Assembly (NCBI GenBank): GCA_016713885.1
Contig: JADJOF010000001.1
Span: 62,001-126,000, forward strand
DNA length: 64,000 nt
From: Bdellovibrionales bacterium
GTDB taxonomy: Bacteria > Bdellovibrionota > Bdellovibrionia > Bdellovibrionales > JAMPXM01
Direction: 5' to 3'
The translations under genes and the position numbers were made by a program. How positions within the stretch are numbered: the stretch's first letter is position 1; each line of letters opens with the position of its first letter. Shown in pieces: positions 8,712-17,298 of the stretch. The notes below the pieces were generated by a model. That model worked only from the letters and a program-made list of their open reading frames with translations, was not told the DNA's origin and ran no database searches.

Positions 8712-9245
8712 GTGATTCTTAAAATCGTTTCCCTTGTCGGCCTCGCTATTATCGGTGTTTTGATCTACGCAGCAATGATGCCGTCTGATTTTTCAATCAC
8801 TCGTGAATTGAAAATCAAAGCTTCGACGGAAACGTTGTTTCCGTATATCAACAATTCCAAGATGAGCAATGAATGGATGCCGTGGAAGAAATCGGATCCA
8901 GATGCTGAAATGAATTACTCGGGACCCGCCGAAGGCGTTGGTGCGAAAACGAGCTGGGACAGCAAAGGCCGTATGGGGAAAGGCCAAGCCCTTGTTGTCG
9001 AAAGCGTACCGCAGTTAAGCGTGAAGACAGAACTCACCTATACGCGCCCCATGGAGATGTCACAGATCGCGGAAATCTCTCTTCACCCCGACACCGAAGG
9101 AACCACCGTTCGGTGGACCGTCACTGGTCAAAACTCTTTTATCGGACGCGTGTTCTGTATTTTTATGAACATGGATAAAATGGTGGGCTCTCAGTTCGAA
9201 GAAGGGCTGGCGACACTAAAGCAAATCACCGAGGCTCATCCGTAG
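8712..9245 (+). CDS. SRPBCC (START-like) protein with N-terminal membrane anchor
   Basis: A 177-residue protein starting at GTG 8712, with AGGAGAT at 8701 as ribosome site; the open frame upstream overlaps the VOC gene and is not used. Residues 1-22 form a transmembrane anchor (LKIVSLVGLAIIGVLIYAAM). The remainder is a polyketide cyclase/SRPBCC domain (ITRELKIKASTETLFPYINN, then NEWMPWKK). Such domains bind lipophilic ligands in a deep pocket. Its place behind the VOC gene suggests the same regulon. Confidence 0.8.
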   Translation: MILKIVSLVGLAIIGVLIYAAMMPSDFSITRELKIKASTETLFPYINNSKMSNEWMPWKKSDPDAEMNYSGPAEGVGAKTSWDSKGRMGKGQALVVESVPQLSVKTELTYTRPMEMSQIAEISLHPDTEGTTVRWTVTGQNSFIGRVFCIFMNMDKMVGSQFEEGLATLKQITEAHP

Positions 9246-9280
9246 TCGAGACGTGCGCTGCCGTTGACACACACATCGGA

Positions 9281-9310
9281 AAACTCGTGGTTCAGTAGCG
9301 CCGCGAGTTT
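9281..9310. terminator. Possible bidirectional terminator hairpin
   Basis: A 7-bp inverted repeat, AAACTCG at 9281-9287 and CGAGTTT at 9304-9310, lies in the gap between the convergent SRPBCC and phnA genes. The loop is 16 nt and there is no long T tract, so support is mainly positional. Confidence 0.3.
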
Positions 9311-9324
9311 ATCCGGTCAGCCAA

Positions 9325-9684
9325 CTAGACTTTCTTTACAAACTCTGACTTCAAATTCATCGAACCAAAGCCATCGATTTTGCACGAGATGTCGTGGCCA
9401 TCTCCGCCATCACCGAGGCGAATGCCCTTCACCTTGGTTCCAACCTTAACAACCGACGATGAGCCTTTGACCTTAAGGTCCTTGATGACCGTGACAGTGT
9501 CGCCATCGCTCAACACGTTGCCATAAGCGTCGCGAATGAGCCCGTCGGGCACGACCTCATTTTCACTCTTCGCTTCGGCCGCAAAAGAACTCCACTCATG
9601 CGAACACTCGGGGCAAATCCAGAGATTGCCGTCTTGATAAACATTCTCAGAACTGCACTTAGGGCATTTTGCTTCAGTACTCAT
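9325..9684 (-). CDS. phnA: PhnA/YjdM-family zinc-ribbon protein
   Basis: A 119-residue protein matching the PhnA (YjdM) family end to end. The N-terminal zinc ribbon has CPKC at residues 7-10 and CPEC at 24-27, followed by the PhnA domain (GLIRDAYGNVLSDGDTVTVI, KVKGSSSVVKVGTKVKGIRL). The name derives from a historical link to phosphonate use; the E. coli protein is not required for phosphonate metabolism and its role is unclear. No phn genes are nearby. It is a single gene, convergent with SRPBCC. Confidence 0.88.
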   Translation of the reverse strand: MSTEAKCPKCSSENVYQDGNLWICPECSHEWSSFAAEAKSENEVVPDGLIRDAYGNVLSDGDTVTVIKDLKVKGSSSVVKVGTKVKGIRLGDGGDGHDISCKIDGFGSMNLKSEFVKKV

Positions 9685-9759
9685 AGTTTACTGGCCTAGC
9701 ACGCCAAGAACGTGTTGGCTATGAAGCACGTAAAATACCGCACTTTGCGTTGCGTAAAC

Positions 9760-10665
9760 CTATCCCGCCCTCGCCACTGACGACGGCACACGCTCACCCC
9801 AGATGGTGGATCCCGGCAAAAGCAGATACATCAATCGCCGAAACAGACTGTTTGGCAAAATTCCCCTCAGAAACCGAAAAACAATGGCATCTGCGGTAAC
9901 GCCGATCCGAAACGGAGGTCGAGGCATATCGACGATCCTCTGAATCTTTCTTGCGATCCCGACCGGACTCGATAGAGAAAATCCCATTAACCGTTCAACC
10001 AACGGCGCCATCGATCGATAAAACTCAGCATGCGAACCATTCACCTCGGTTGACAACATCGCCTTCTTCGACAAGACGACATTTTTGTAGGAGTCAGACC
10101 GTATGAATCCAGGCTGAACCAAGGTCACCTGAATGCCGTAAGGCCGAGTCTCATACCAAAGCGCCTCAGATGCAGCCTCAAGTGCATGTTTCGAAGAGCT
10201 ATAAGAGCCCATCGTTGGCATCGGCACAGATCCACTCACCGAGGAGATATTGACAATATGTCCCCTGCCCCTTTCTCTCATCAACGGTAAAACGGCTCGA
10301 ATGACCGACATCGGCCCCAGATAGTTGGTGCGCAATTGTTCAAGCTCAGCATCGGGATCCATGTGCTCTATGACCGAGCGATAACACACACCCGCGTTGT
10401 TTACCAGCGTGTCGATTCCACCCCAGTCACAACAAACCTCGTTGATTAGCCCGTAGATTTGTGTCGGGTCATTCACATCAAGCTCCCGCACCATCACATG
10501 TGTCGACTCTTGAAAATGCCCCCGAAGCTTTTCGATCGAACGACCACGCGTCGTAATGATGAGTTTGTAGCGATCCGCCTGTAGCAGCGTCTCTGCTAAA
10601 CTGAAACCCAAGCCTGAACTGCAACCTGTAATCAGAACAACTTTCCGATCGTCCTTAATAGTCAT
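9760..10665 (-). CDS. Short-chain dehydrogenase/reductase
   Basis: A 301-residue SDR oxidoreductase. The dinucleotide motif TGCSSGLG is near the N-terminus, followed by NNAG, the catalytic Ser in NISSVSG, and YSSSK supplying Tyr and Lys. A hydrophobic, basic C-terminal tail (FRFLRGILPNSLFRRLMYLLLPG) suggests membrane association, as in retinol- or steroid-dehydrogenase-like SDRs. A GTG at 10677 overlaps the preceding receiver's stop, but GAGG sits 8 bp before the ATG at 10665, which I prefer. It follows the lone receiver gene directly and is probably co-transcribed with it. The substrate is unknown. Confidence 0.82.
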   Translation of the reverse strand: MTIKDDRKVVLITGCSSGLGFSLAETLLQADRYKLIITTRGRSIEKLRGHFQESTHVMVRELDVNDPTQIYGLINEVCCDWGGIDTLVNNAGVCYRSVIEHMDPDAELEQLRTNYLGPMSVIRAVLPLMRERGRGHIVNISSVSGSVPMPTMGSYSSSKHALEAASEALWYETRPYGIQVTLVQPGFIRSDSYKNVVLSKKAMLSTEVNGSHAEFYRSMAPLVERLMGFSLSSPVGIARKIQRIVDMPRPPFRIGVTADAIVFRFLRGILPNSLFRRLMYLLLPGSTIWGERVPSSVARAG

Positions 10666-10673
10666 AATCAACC

Positions 10674-11105
10674 TCACTCTGCCTCATGCAGATTCGAAAC
10701 TTTTGATTGGCTGAAAAAATCGCTGATGATCTGCTCACAGCGCTGAGTCTTTAACGGCTTACTTAAAACAATATGCGGAATTCGAATATGCTGCGTTTTT
10801 GCAAAGAGGCGACTTTCTTCGGCCGCCGAGACGAGAACAAAAAGTAGATTAAGCCTCAGTTGATTTGCCAACTCCAATAAATCAAATCCCGTTTCACTGC
10901 CGGCCAAAAACAAATCCGAAATGACGAGCCCGTAAGGTCTACGCTTAGCGGATTCTTCAATCAGGCGCTTAGCCTCTTCGCCAGAGACAGCCCAATCGAT
11001 TTCAATCTGCCTTAGACATTTACCCACGATAGCTCCCCAGAACGCCTGCTGAGAGAGATCGTCTTCCACAATCAAAACTCGAATCTTCTTGAACTGTTTC
11101 ATCAC
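10674..11105 (-). CDS. Single-domain response regulator (receiver only)
   Basis: A 143-residue stand-alone receiver. Acidic pair Asp15-Asp16 (LIVEDD), phosphoacceptor Asp64 (LVISDLFLAG) and the conserved Lys in VLSKPLK near residue 118 are all present. There is no output domain, so it should act by protein interaction or as a phosphate carrier, like CheY or Spo0F. A hybrid kinase, an HPt protein and an OmpR-type regulator within 5 kb make a phosphorelay plausible. The SDR gene follows immediately. Confidence 0.85.
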   Translation of the reverse strand: MMKQFKKIRVLIVEDDLSQQAFWGAIVGKCLRQIEIDWAVSGEEAKRLIEESAKRRPYGLVISDLFLAGSETGFDLLELANQLRLNLLFVLVSAAEESRLFAKTQHIRIPHIVLSKPLKTQRCEQIISDFFSQSKVSNLHEAE

Positions 11106-11142
11106 TTCCCCCCCAGCAGTTCTGCATCATCTATTTTGCTTT

Positions 11143-11472
11143 CTACGGCTGCAGCGAACTTAAATCTTCAACGACCGAAAAGTCGTCGGGAGATCGAGAG
11201 TAGGCCCAAGCCTTTACCTTATCGAGAGCACTCGTCACGACTCGCTCGACAGCTCTATAGGGATTTGACGCCTCCGCCACCACCGAGAATCGCAATCGCA
11301 AAGCCACTAGCTTCAAAGTAGAGCGGTATCGATCTCCGAACTGATCCACTCTGATCCATAAACTTCCGTCCGATGGAGCACAGGTTCCCACCATTCGCAA
11401 TGCTTGGCGACAAAGTGCCTCGATGCCAGGTTGACGTCGTACATTTTTGCTAATCATAACGTTGTCTTCCAT
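11143..11472 (-). CDS. HPF/RaiA-like small protein (ribosome hibernation fold), tentative
   Basis: A 109-residue protein with a strong ribosome site (AAGGAGGG just before the ATG). After a beta-rich stretch it has SNPYRAVERVVTSALDKVKA, which resembles the DPYAAID-alpha-helix end of HPF/RaiA ribosome-hibernation domains (sigma-54 modulation family). The match is weak and from memory only. A signalling role alongside its neighbours is equally possible. Confidence 0.4.
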   Translation of the reverse strand: MEDNVMISKNVRRQPGIEALCRQALRMVGTCAPSDGSLWIRVDQFGDRYRSTLKLVALRLRFSVVAEASNPYRAVERVVTSALDKVKAWAYSRSPDDFSVVEDLSSLQP

Positions 11473-11489
11473 AAGCCCTCCTTCAGAAT

Positions 11490-11535
11490 TGAAATCGATT
11501 GATCAATAACTCTTGGTGCCGCCCCTTCGATTTCA
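11490..11535. promoter_or_regulatory. Inverted repeat in divergent promoter region
   Basis: The 143-bp gap between the HPF-like gene and the OmpR-type regulator gene carries the perfect 9-bp inverted repeat TGAAATCGA (11490-11498) and TCGATTTCA (11527-11535), centre to centre 37 bp apart. Each arm may be a half-site for a regulator such as the adjacent winged-helix protein. No clear -35/-10 pair was identified. Confidence 0.3.
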
Positions 11536-11615
11536 TGGTTTAATATTCGAAGTTTAAGTTGGGGTTTGTTTGAGGTTCGTTTAAAGATTTCACAACACGT
11601 GAATCGAGTTTAGAG

Positions 11616-12338
11616 ATGGCCAATATACTCTGCGTCGAAGACAGCAATGAATTCCTGATCTATCTCACTTCTGTTCTGAGTGGACACTCAATCACCCAGG
11701 CATCAGATATTAAGCAAGCATTAAATTTAGCGAGTACCGGACGCGGCCCTTTTGATCTTATTATTCTCGACATATCGCTTCCTGACGGAAATGGACTCAA
11801 GATTATTCCGCAGCTTCGCGAGATGAGCGCAGACTATCCCATTCCAATTATCGTGCTAAGCAACGATAACGATGTGGTCACAAAAGTCGCGGCCTTTGGA
11901 ATTGGGGCTGACGATTTCGTGTCCAAACCGCCTGAACCAAATGAATTGAGGGCTCGCGTTGAAGCAAGGCTTAGACGAATACTTGAAAGCACGAATAAGT
12001 CGAATCACCTGCGATATGGAGATCTGGTTATAGACTCCAATACAATGCGAGTCGAACTCAGCAGCAGAAAAAGCGGATCGACAGAAGTGCCGCTCACTTT
12101 ATCTGAGTTTAAAATATTAAAAACTCTCGTTGGTCGCCCCGGACAGGTCTACTCGCGTGACCAACTGATCGACCATATTTGGGGAGTAGACAAGCATGTT
12201 ACCCCTCGTACCGTCGATGCCCACGTCAGCAATCTCAGAAAAAAAATTGAGGACAGCTCCGTTTCAATCGAAACCGTTACTGGCACCGGCTACCGGGCAA
12301 AGATTAAAGATACTCCTTCCAATTCCCACAGTTCTTAA
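11616..12338 (+). CDS. OmpR/PhoB-family response regulator
   Basis: A 240-residue regulator. The receiver domain (residues 1-120) has acidic residues in CVEDS, phosphoacceptor Asp52 (LIILDISLPDGNG) and Lys in FVSKPPEP. The winged-helix output domain (about 130-230) reads VPLTLSEFKILKTLVGRPGQ, then ITR-type recognition residues in HVTPRTVDAHVSNLRKKI and a hairpin ending TGTGYRA. The first acidic pocket has a single acidic pair (Glu-Asp), which is normal. Its 3' end overlaps the convergent HPt gene by 35 bp, so the two probably share a function. The partner kinase may be the hybrid kinase at 12924. Confidence 0.92.
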   Translation: MANILCVEDSNEFLIYLTSVLSGHSITQASDIKQALNLASTGRGPFDLIILDISLPDGNGLKIIPQLREMSADYPIPIIVLSNDNDVVTKVAAFGIGADDFVSKPPEPNELRARVEARLRRILESTNKSNHLRYGDLVIDSNTMRVELSSRKSGSTEVPLTLSEFKILKTLVGRPGQVYSRDQLIDHIWGVDKHVTPRTVDAHVSNLRKKIEDSSVSIETVTGTGYRAKIKDTPSNSHSS

Positions 12339-12726
12339 CGACGACATCCCGATACTCCAAACAGGCAGAAGCATGCTGGGCAAGTTGCTCGATGGTAGCG
12401 GGATCCTTTGCTCTGGTCGCCTTGACAAGCACACTCAGCTGACGAGAGTCCTGACCGAGCTTCTCAAAACCGAGCAACTCTGCGGTACCTGCAATTTTGT
12501 GACAAGCCCTCCAGGCCAAATCGAAGTCATTTCCATCGATACTTGACGAGATTGCTTTCGCCGCCTCACTCAAGCTTTCGCTGAAATGAGCCAGTATTCG
12601 CAGGACCACCTCTTGCGACGTGTCATCGATAACAGTCAATAAGGCCTGCGAACGGCACCTCACATCGCCATCAATCGCAGCCACTATCTGCCTGAGGCAC
12701 GGATGACTTAAGCTCGCTACTTCCAC
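12304..12726 (-). CDS. Histidine phosphotransfer (HPt) domain protein
   Basis: A 140-residue all-helical protein. Residues 50-100 match an HPt domain: ISSSIDGNDFDLAWRACHKIAGTAELLGF, with His76 as likely phosphoryl site and the usual small residues after it. It is encoded alone, overlapping the 3' end of the OmpR-type gene by 35 bp on the other strand and lying beside a hybrid kinase that has a receiver but no HPt domain. It therefore probably carries phosphoryl groups from that receiver to one of the nearby response regulators. Confidence 0.7.
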   Translation of the reverse strand: MEVASLSHPCLRQIVAAIDGDVRCRSQALLTVIDDTSQEVVLRILAHFSESLSEAAKAISSSIDGNDFDLAWRACHKIAGTAELLGFEKLGQDSRQLSVLVKATRAKDPATIEQLAQHASACLEYRDVVVKNCGNWKEYL

Positions 12727-12860
12727 CCGAATTCTCCTCTCGACTCAACTCAAAGATGCCCTCTTTGTTAGACCAAAAACGACATAACTTTAAAGCGAAA
12801 GATGCGACGTTAAGATATCTTCACACCATGTTAAAGTCGGTCCAAACCCTATCCTTAAAA

Positions 12861-12883
12861 ATAGACTTGTTCGCGACGTCTAT
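12861..12883. promoter_or_regulatory. Inverted repeat upstream of hybrid kinase
   Basis: The repeat ATAGAC (12861-12866) and GTCTAT (12878-12883), with an 11-nt spacer, lies 41 bp before the kinase start in the gap between the HPt and kinase genes. It may be an operator; nothing else supports it. Confidence 0.25.
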
Positions 12884-12923
12884 CTGACGCCAAATTCAAA
12901 TGCCATGAGTCGAGAGGGGAAAC

Positions 12924-15476
12924 TTGAGCTGGCGAATTAAAACACCGCAAAATCGAAAAGAACCGTTTCTTCATTTGGGATCAATCCTTCAGATTCCACA
13001 TCTTTTTCCAGCTATGATTTTTATCGTTGGAATCGGACTCACCATCGTTGCCTCTCAGTTCGTCAAACAGAATGAGTTGCATGGCCTGGAAAGTCGATCC
13101 CTTCAGCGATCGACGGAAGTGGTCGAGCGACTCAAACTACAACTGGTAAACAGCATTCTTCGCATTCAGTCCTACGATGAGCTGTTTGAGCTCAGCTCAT
13201 CGAAACTCAATACCACACTGACAACGCTACAAAATGCGATGCGCTCCACTGTCTTCAAACACCTCACGGTTTATCGGCTTAACGCCAAAGCGACACGCAC
13301 CGCCGGATCACCTGTTCTGAAACGGTTGAGGCAAATTGACACAAGCGCCTCCAACTTGCCTCGAGACGATCGCGCGTTCAATATACCACCCGACCATCCC
13401 ATTATTCAAACTATCGCTTTTTTGCTAAATTCGCGCCTTCCCTATCAAACGGTCATTCACGAACTCGGCGGCAACACGATTCTCTCCGTTGTCTGGCACT
13501 CAAACGACTCCAAAGAAATTTTTCTCGTTTTCTCAACGACACTGACGGCGTTCGTCGATGCCTTTGAACTGGCTCCTTTTGACAAGATCCATATTGAAGA
13601 TCCGACGACACGTTCACGTTGGACTGTTCAAATCGCTGCTGACAATAAGACTAAGACACTGACACAGACAAGAAAGGGCGGTTTCTCTGAGAGGACTGCA
13701 ATCGAAGCACGACAAAATAGCAACGTCGACCCCGTTGCTCAACTGGGTCTGCAGTTCGAGTCGGCCCCCCTTGAAAGCTCATTTTCGGTACACAGCTTAA
13801 CCGCGGCATTTGGAGCACTGCTGACGCTCATGGCGACATACCTATTCTGGATTTTACTCTCTCAGAACCGACGGATATCGGGTCTCGTTGTTCAGAAAAC
13901 CGTCGATCTTGAAGAAGCCAACGCCAACCTTCACGAGGCACTTCTCGCCAAAACTAAGTTTGTCGGAAACGTCAGCCACGAAATTCGAACGCCACTCAAT
14001 TTGATATTGGGAATGCTGGACCTCTTTGAGCAAGATCGCCTTGACCAGAAGCACCGACGCTACATCGAGAGTATGAAGACAGCCGGGTTTCATCTTCTTG
14101 GTATGGTTGAAGACCTTCTCGACTTTTCAAAAGCCGACTATCAAAATCTTGATCTGCGTATTGTTTCGGTCAATCTCATCAAACTCATCGAAGAAGTCGC
14201 AGCTATAGCCGGCCCATTGGCGCGCAATAGGAACCTGATCTGTCACTTCGTTATCGACCCTCGCCTACCGGCCCATATCGACACGGACCCTCGACGACTC
14301 AAGCAGATTTTGTTGAATCTGCTTCGAAACGCGACGAAGTACACAGAAAGTGGATTCATTCTATTGAGAATTTCCGTTTTTCCAAAACCTGAATTTCCAC
14401 ATAAACAAACCATCCGATTTGAAATTCAAGATTCAGGTATCGGCATACCGAGAGATCGAATTGGCCATATCTTTGACGCCTTCTTTCAAATCGAAAGTGC
14501 CCGCCTGCTCTCGGCTGGGGGCGTTGGCCTTGGACTTTCAATTGTAAAAGATCTTGTTCAAAAACTCGACGGCCGGATCTCTGTCCATTCCGTTGAAGGA
14601 CAGGGGTCGACCTTCACAATTGACTTCGATCAGAAGTCCGTCGACGGTCCGATATGGACACAGAATTTAGCTCAGGCAAAAGAAGGCGTTCAAAAAGTCA
14701 TTTTGATCTCATCTGACCGCGGCGTGCGAGAAACATTCGGCTTTCTCGACTTTGTAAAAGGCGTAAAGTTTGAAACGCTTAATCCGGCCGCTCTTCGTTT
14801 GATGAATTCCGAACTCAACGACAAAATTGTCGTTATCGATTCGCGCGAACCGAGCTTTAGCGATGTTGCCGCCAAAATCTCGGATCTCCAACCAAGACGC
14901 GTCGTTCTTTTTGGAGGCCGACCGAATCCATTCCGCGATACGTCGTTTTCAGTGACAATACTTGATGGATTTCCAATGCTCCCAACAGGCATTTTACGAT
15001 CGATCGGCCTTGAGGGCCTGCCGGTGCGGCCGTCGCGCGCCGAAGAGCCCATGGCTCGGCCAGCCTCAACACCTGTAAAAAATGATGCCCGATTGAAAAT
15101 CATCGTCGCGGACGACGATGCGGGCAACCGGGAGCTTTATAAAGCGTATCTCGAGAATGATGTACTCGACATTCGATTTGCGACGAACGGACAAGAGGCT
15201 CTCGATCTACAAAAAGAGCGCCCCGCCGATACCATTATCGCGGATCTTCGAATGCCGGTTATGGATGGATTCACTTTGATTGAAAGTCTCCGCCAGTACG
15301 AAAGCACCCACCAGCTTCAGGCAGTTAAAATTATTCTTGTCACCGCCGATGCACATGAAGAAACGGCCAACAAAGCATTATCGTACAGAAATACGCAGTA
15401 CCTCACAAAGCCCATACGGAAGATGCAGCTCATGCAGGCTATCGAAAGATCAATGAGCCGCAACATCGAAGGCTAA
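12924..15476 (+). CDS. Hybrid sensor histidine kinase with receiver domain
   Basis: An 850-residue membrane kinase starting at TTG 12924, chosen for the AGAGGGGAA ribosome site; no in-frame ATG is close. TM1 lies near residues 28-48 (HLFPAMIFIVGIGLTIVAS), a periplasmic sensor of about 240 residues follows, and TM2 is near 295-315. HisKA has His352 (GNVSHEIRTP). HATPase boxes are NLLRNATKY (N), DSGIGIP (G1) and GVGLGLSI (G2). After it comes a degenerate receiver-like segment (about 590-690), then a complete receiver with Asp774 (IIADLRMPVMDG) and Lys in YLTKPI. The architecture suits a phosphorelay through the adjacent HPt protein. Confidence 0.93.
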   Translation: MSWRIKTPQNRKEPFLHLGSILQIPHLFPAMIFIVGIGLTIVASQFVKQNELHGLESRSLQRSTEVVERLKLQLVNSILRIQSYDELFELSSSKLNTTLTTLQNAMRSTVFKHLTVYRLNAKATRTAGSPVLKRLRQIDTSASNLPRDDRAFNIPPDHPIIQTIAFLLNSRLPYQTVIHELGGNTILSVVWHSNDSKEIFLVFSTTLTAFVDAFELAPFDKIHIEDPTTRSRWTVQIAADNKTKTLTQTRKGGFSERTAIEARQNSNVDPVAQLGLQFESAPLESSFSVHSLTAAFGALLTLMATYLFWILLSQNRRISGLVVQKTVDLEEANANLHEALLAKTKFVGNVSHEIRTPLNLILGMLDLFEQDRLDQKHRRYIESMKTAGFHLLGMVEDLLDFSKADYQNLDLRIVSVNLIKLIEEVAAIAGPLARNRNLICHFVIDPRLPAHIDTDPRRLKQILLNLLRNATKYTESGFILLRISVFPKPEFPHKQTIRFEIQDSGIGIPRDRIGHIFDAFFQIESARLLSAGGVGLGLSIVKDLVQKLDGRISVHSVEGQGSTFTIDFDQKSVDGPIWTQNLAQAKEGVQKVILISSDRGVRETFGFLDFVKGVKFETLNPAALRLMNSELNDKIVVIDSREPSFSDVAAKISDLQPRRVVLFGGRPNPFRDTSFSVTILDGFPMLPTGILRSIGLEGLPVRPSRAEEPMARPASTPVKNDARLKIIVADDDAGNRELYKAYLENDVLDIRFATNGQEALDLQKERPADTIIADLRMPVMDGFTLIESLRQYESTHQLQAVKIILVTADAHEETANKALSYRNTQYLTKPIRKMQLMQAIERSMSRNIEG

Positions 15477-15518
15477 ACAATTGGCGCTGCGCATTGATGA
15501 CCGAGGTCCAGACGGGGT

Positions 15519-15791
15519 TTACGGCTTTGCCCCGGTGAGCCGTCTAAAATCTCGATCGGCAATCAAACTCACGGTCTCTGAGATTCGGTCAAAGACGATC
15601 CTGATCTCACCCTTTTTAATCTGCAGGCGAAGCTGCTCCGCTTTTTTCTCAAATGAAACCTCCGCCAAGCCATAGTCGGTACCTTCTCGCAAAATAAAGC
15701 TCTCAATAACGCCAGCAATAGCCTCAGCCGAGAGCTGATCAAGACGCACTTCTATTGGAACTTCCGTAGCTGCTCGACCTGGATCTTTCAT
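15519..15791 (-). CDS. YheU-like (UPF0270) protein
   Basis: A 90-residue protein matching the YheU/UPF0270 family: LDQLSAEAIAGVIESFILREGTDYG, followed by EKKAEQLRLQIKKGEIRIVFD and ETVSLI. The IESFxLREGTDYG segment is the family hallmark. The function is unknown. It lies alone between the hybrid kinase and hflX, convergent with the former and divergent from the latter. Confidence 0.75.
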   Translation of the reverse strand: MKDPGRAATEVPIEVRLDQLSAEAIAGVIESFILREGTDYGLAEVSFEKKAEQLRLQIKKGEIRIVFDRISETVSLIADRDFRRLTGAKP

Positions 15792-15855
15792 CGTTAAGCG
15801 AAGCTATCAAATCAGCGCTTTCAAAGAAATCGAATACCGCCTAAAATGACCAGCT

Positions 15856-17292
15856 ATGGATAAGAATGCGCCTGTTGTTAGCAAAAGTGCCGTTTTGGTT
15901 GGGATTCAACTCCCAAAGGTGAACACACAGGAACTCGAAAGCTCCCTCCAAGAGCTCGCACGGCTCGTAACGACCCTCGGTTATAGTGTCGTCGGACAAG
16001 TCACTCAAAAGCGCAGCTCTGACCGGTCGGCCTCAATTCTCGGCGAGGGCAAGCTCAAAGAGCTCGCCGAATGGACGGGAGGTCCCGGCAAGATTGCCGC
16101 TGTTTTCGAGCGCAAACTCAGCAAAGCCGCTCTCAAGTGGAAGAGCGAAGAGAATAACGACGAGAACGATCCTGTGGCCGAGGAAGAGCCTGATAACGAT
16201 AGCCCTCGACTGGCAGCGGAAGACCTTGAACAGAGCCGACTTCTCGATGAGATGAAGGGGGCAGCGCAAATTGTTATCGTTGATACCGATCTTTCTCCGT
16301 CACAAATTCGAAATCTCGAAAGCGCATCAGGCGTTACAGTTCTTGATCGCACAGGTGTGATTATTGAAATTTTCAGTCGGCATGCTCGGACCCGAGCCGC
16401 GCGACTTCAGGTTGAGATCGCTCGGCTGACCTACGTGGCTCCACGCATCCGCGAAACAAGCGGTGGCGAGGACCGCCAAGGCGGCGGTGTCGGAGGAAAA
16501 GGCGCGGGAGAAAGCAGTCTTGAGCTCGATCGTCGACGCATCCGCGATCGCATCAAGGAGCTTAAAACTGAACTTGCATCCATCGGTAACGAGCATCAAA
16601 CTCGCCGCGCCCGCCGCGAGCAAGAGATCTGTGTCGCCCTCGTCGGCTACACCAACGCCGGCAAGTCGTCGCTGATGCGCGCGCTGACCGGCAGCGAGGT
16701 GCTCGTCGCCGACCAGCTGTTCGCGACATTGGATACCACAATCCGCCCGCTCTATCCCGAGACGCGTCCCAAGGTTCTGATGTCTGATACGGTCGGCTTT
16801 ATCAAAAAATTGCCACACGACCTGGTCGCATCGTTTAAGTCGACCCTAGACGAAGCTCTCAACGCCTCGCTCCTCCTCTTTGTTGTCGATGCATCAGACC
16901 CATCCTTTCGCTCACAGCTCGAAGTCACCCAAAATGTCTTGGCCGAAGTCGGAGCAACTGATGTCCCTCGACTTTTGATTCTCAACAAACGCGATCGCCT
17001 TGACGACGAGCAGGCATTGGCGCTGAAAGCCGAATTTCCAGAAGCAGTTATGATTTCGACTCGCGATCAGAGTGATCTGTCTCGGCTTCGCAGTAAAATT
17101 TTGAGCTATTTTGAAAGCAGTATGATTGACGAAGACATCTTTGTTCCATTCACTGCTCAGGGTGTGATCGGCGAGATCCGCGCCAAAATGCGCGTCCTCG
17201 GTGAGTCCTACGACGGGAACGGGGCCACACTGAAGGTTCGCGCTGCACCCGAAATAATTGCGCAAATTAGAAAGCGCTTGGTTGAGGAGTAG
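15856..17292 (+). CDS. hflX: GTPase HflX
   Basis: A 478-residue ribosome-associated GTPase. The N-terminal HflX domain includes the glycine-rich loop RETSGGEDRQGGGVGGKGAG and a coiled coil (DRRRIRDRIKELKTELASI). The G domain carries G1 VGYTNAGKSS (about 263-272), G3 SDTVGF (Asp311) and G4 NKRD. HflX splits or rescues stalled 70S ribosomes, especially in heat stress. An acidic insertion of about 30 residues (near 98-128, NDENDPVAEEEPDND) lies between the N-terminal strands and makes it longer than the typical 420-430 residues. A DUF1003 gene follows 6 bp later. Confidence 0.95.
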   Translation: MDKNAPVVSKSAVLVGIQLPKVNTQELESSLQELARLVTTLGYSVVGQVTQKRSSDRSASILGEGKLKELAEWTGGPGKIAAVFERKLSKAALKWKSEENNDENDPVAEEEPDNDSPRLAAEDLEQSRLLDEMKGAAQIVIVDTDLSPSQIRNLESASGVTVLDRTGVIIEIFSRHARTRAARLQVEIARLTYVAPRIRETSGGEDRQGGGVGGKGAGESSLELDRRRIRDRIKELKTELASIGNEHQTRRARREQEICVALVGYTNAGKSSLMRALTGSEVLVADQLFATLDTTIRPLYPETRPKVLMSDTVGFIKKLPHDLVASFKSTLDEALNASLLLFVVDASDPSFRSQLEVTQNVLAEVGATDVPRLLILNKRDRLDDEQALALKAEFPEAVMISTRDQSDLSRLRSKILSYFESSMIDEDIFVPFTAQGVIGEIRAKMRVLGESYDGNGATLKVRAAPEIIAQIRKRLVEE

Positions 17293-17298
17293 ATCGAG

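Noticed and set aside
9325..9684. Phosphonate metabolism gene, from the phnA name
   Set aside because: The family name is historical; no phosphonate transport or lyase genes are in the window.
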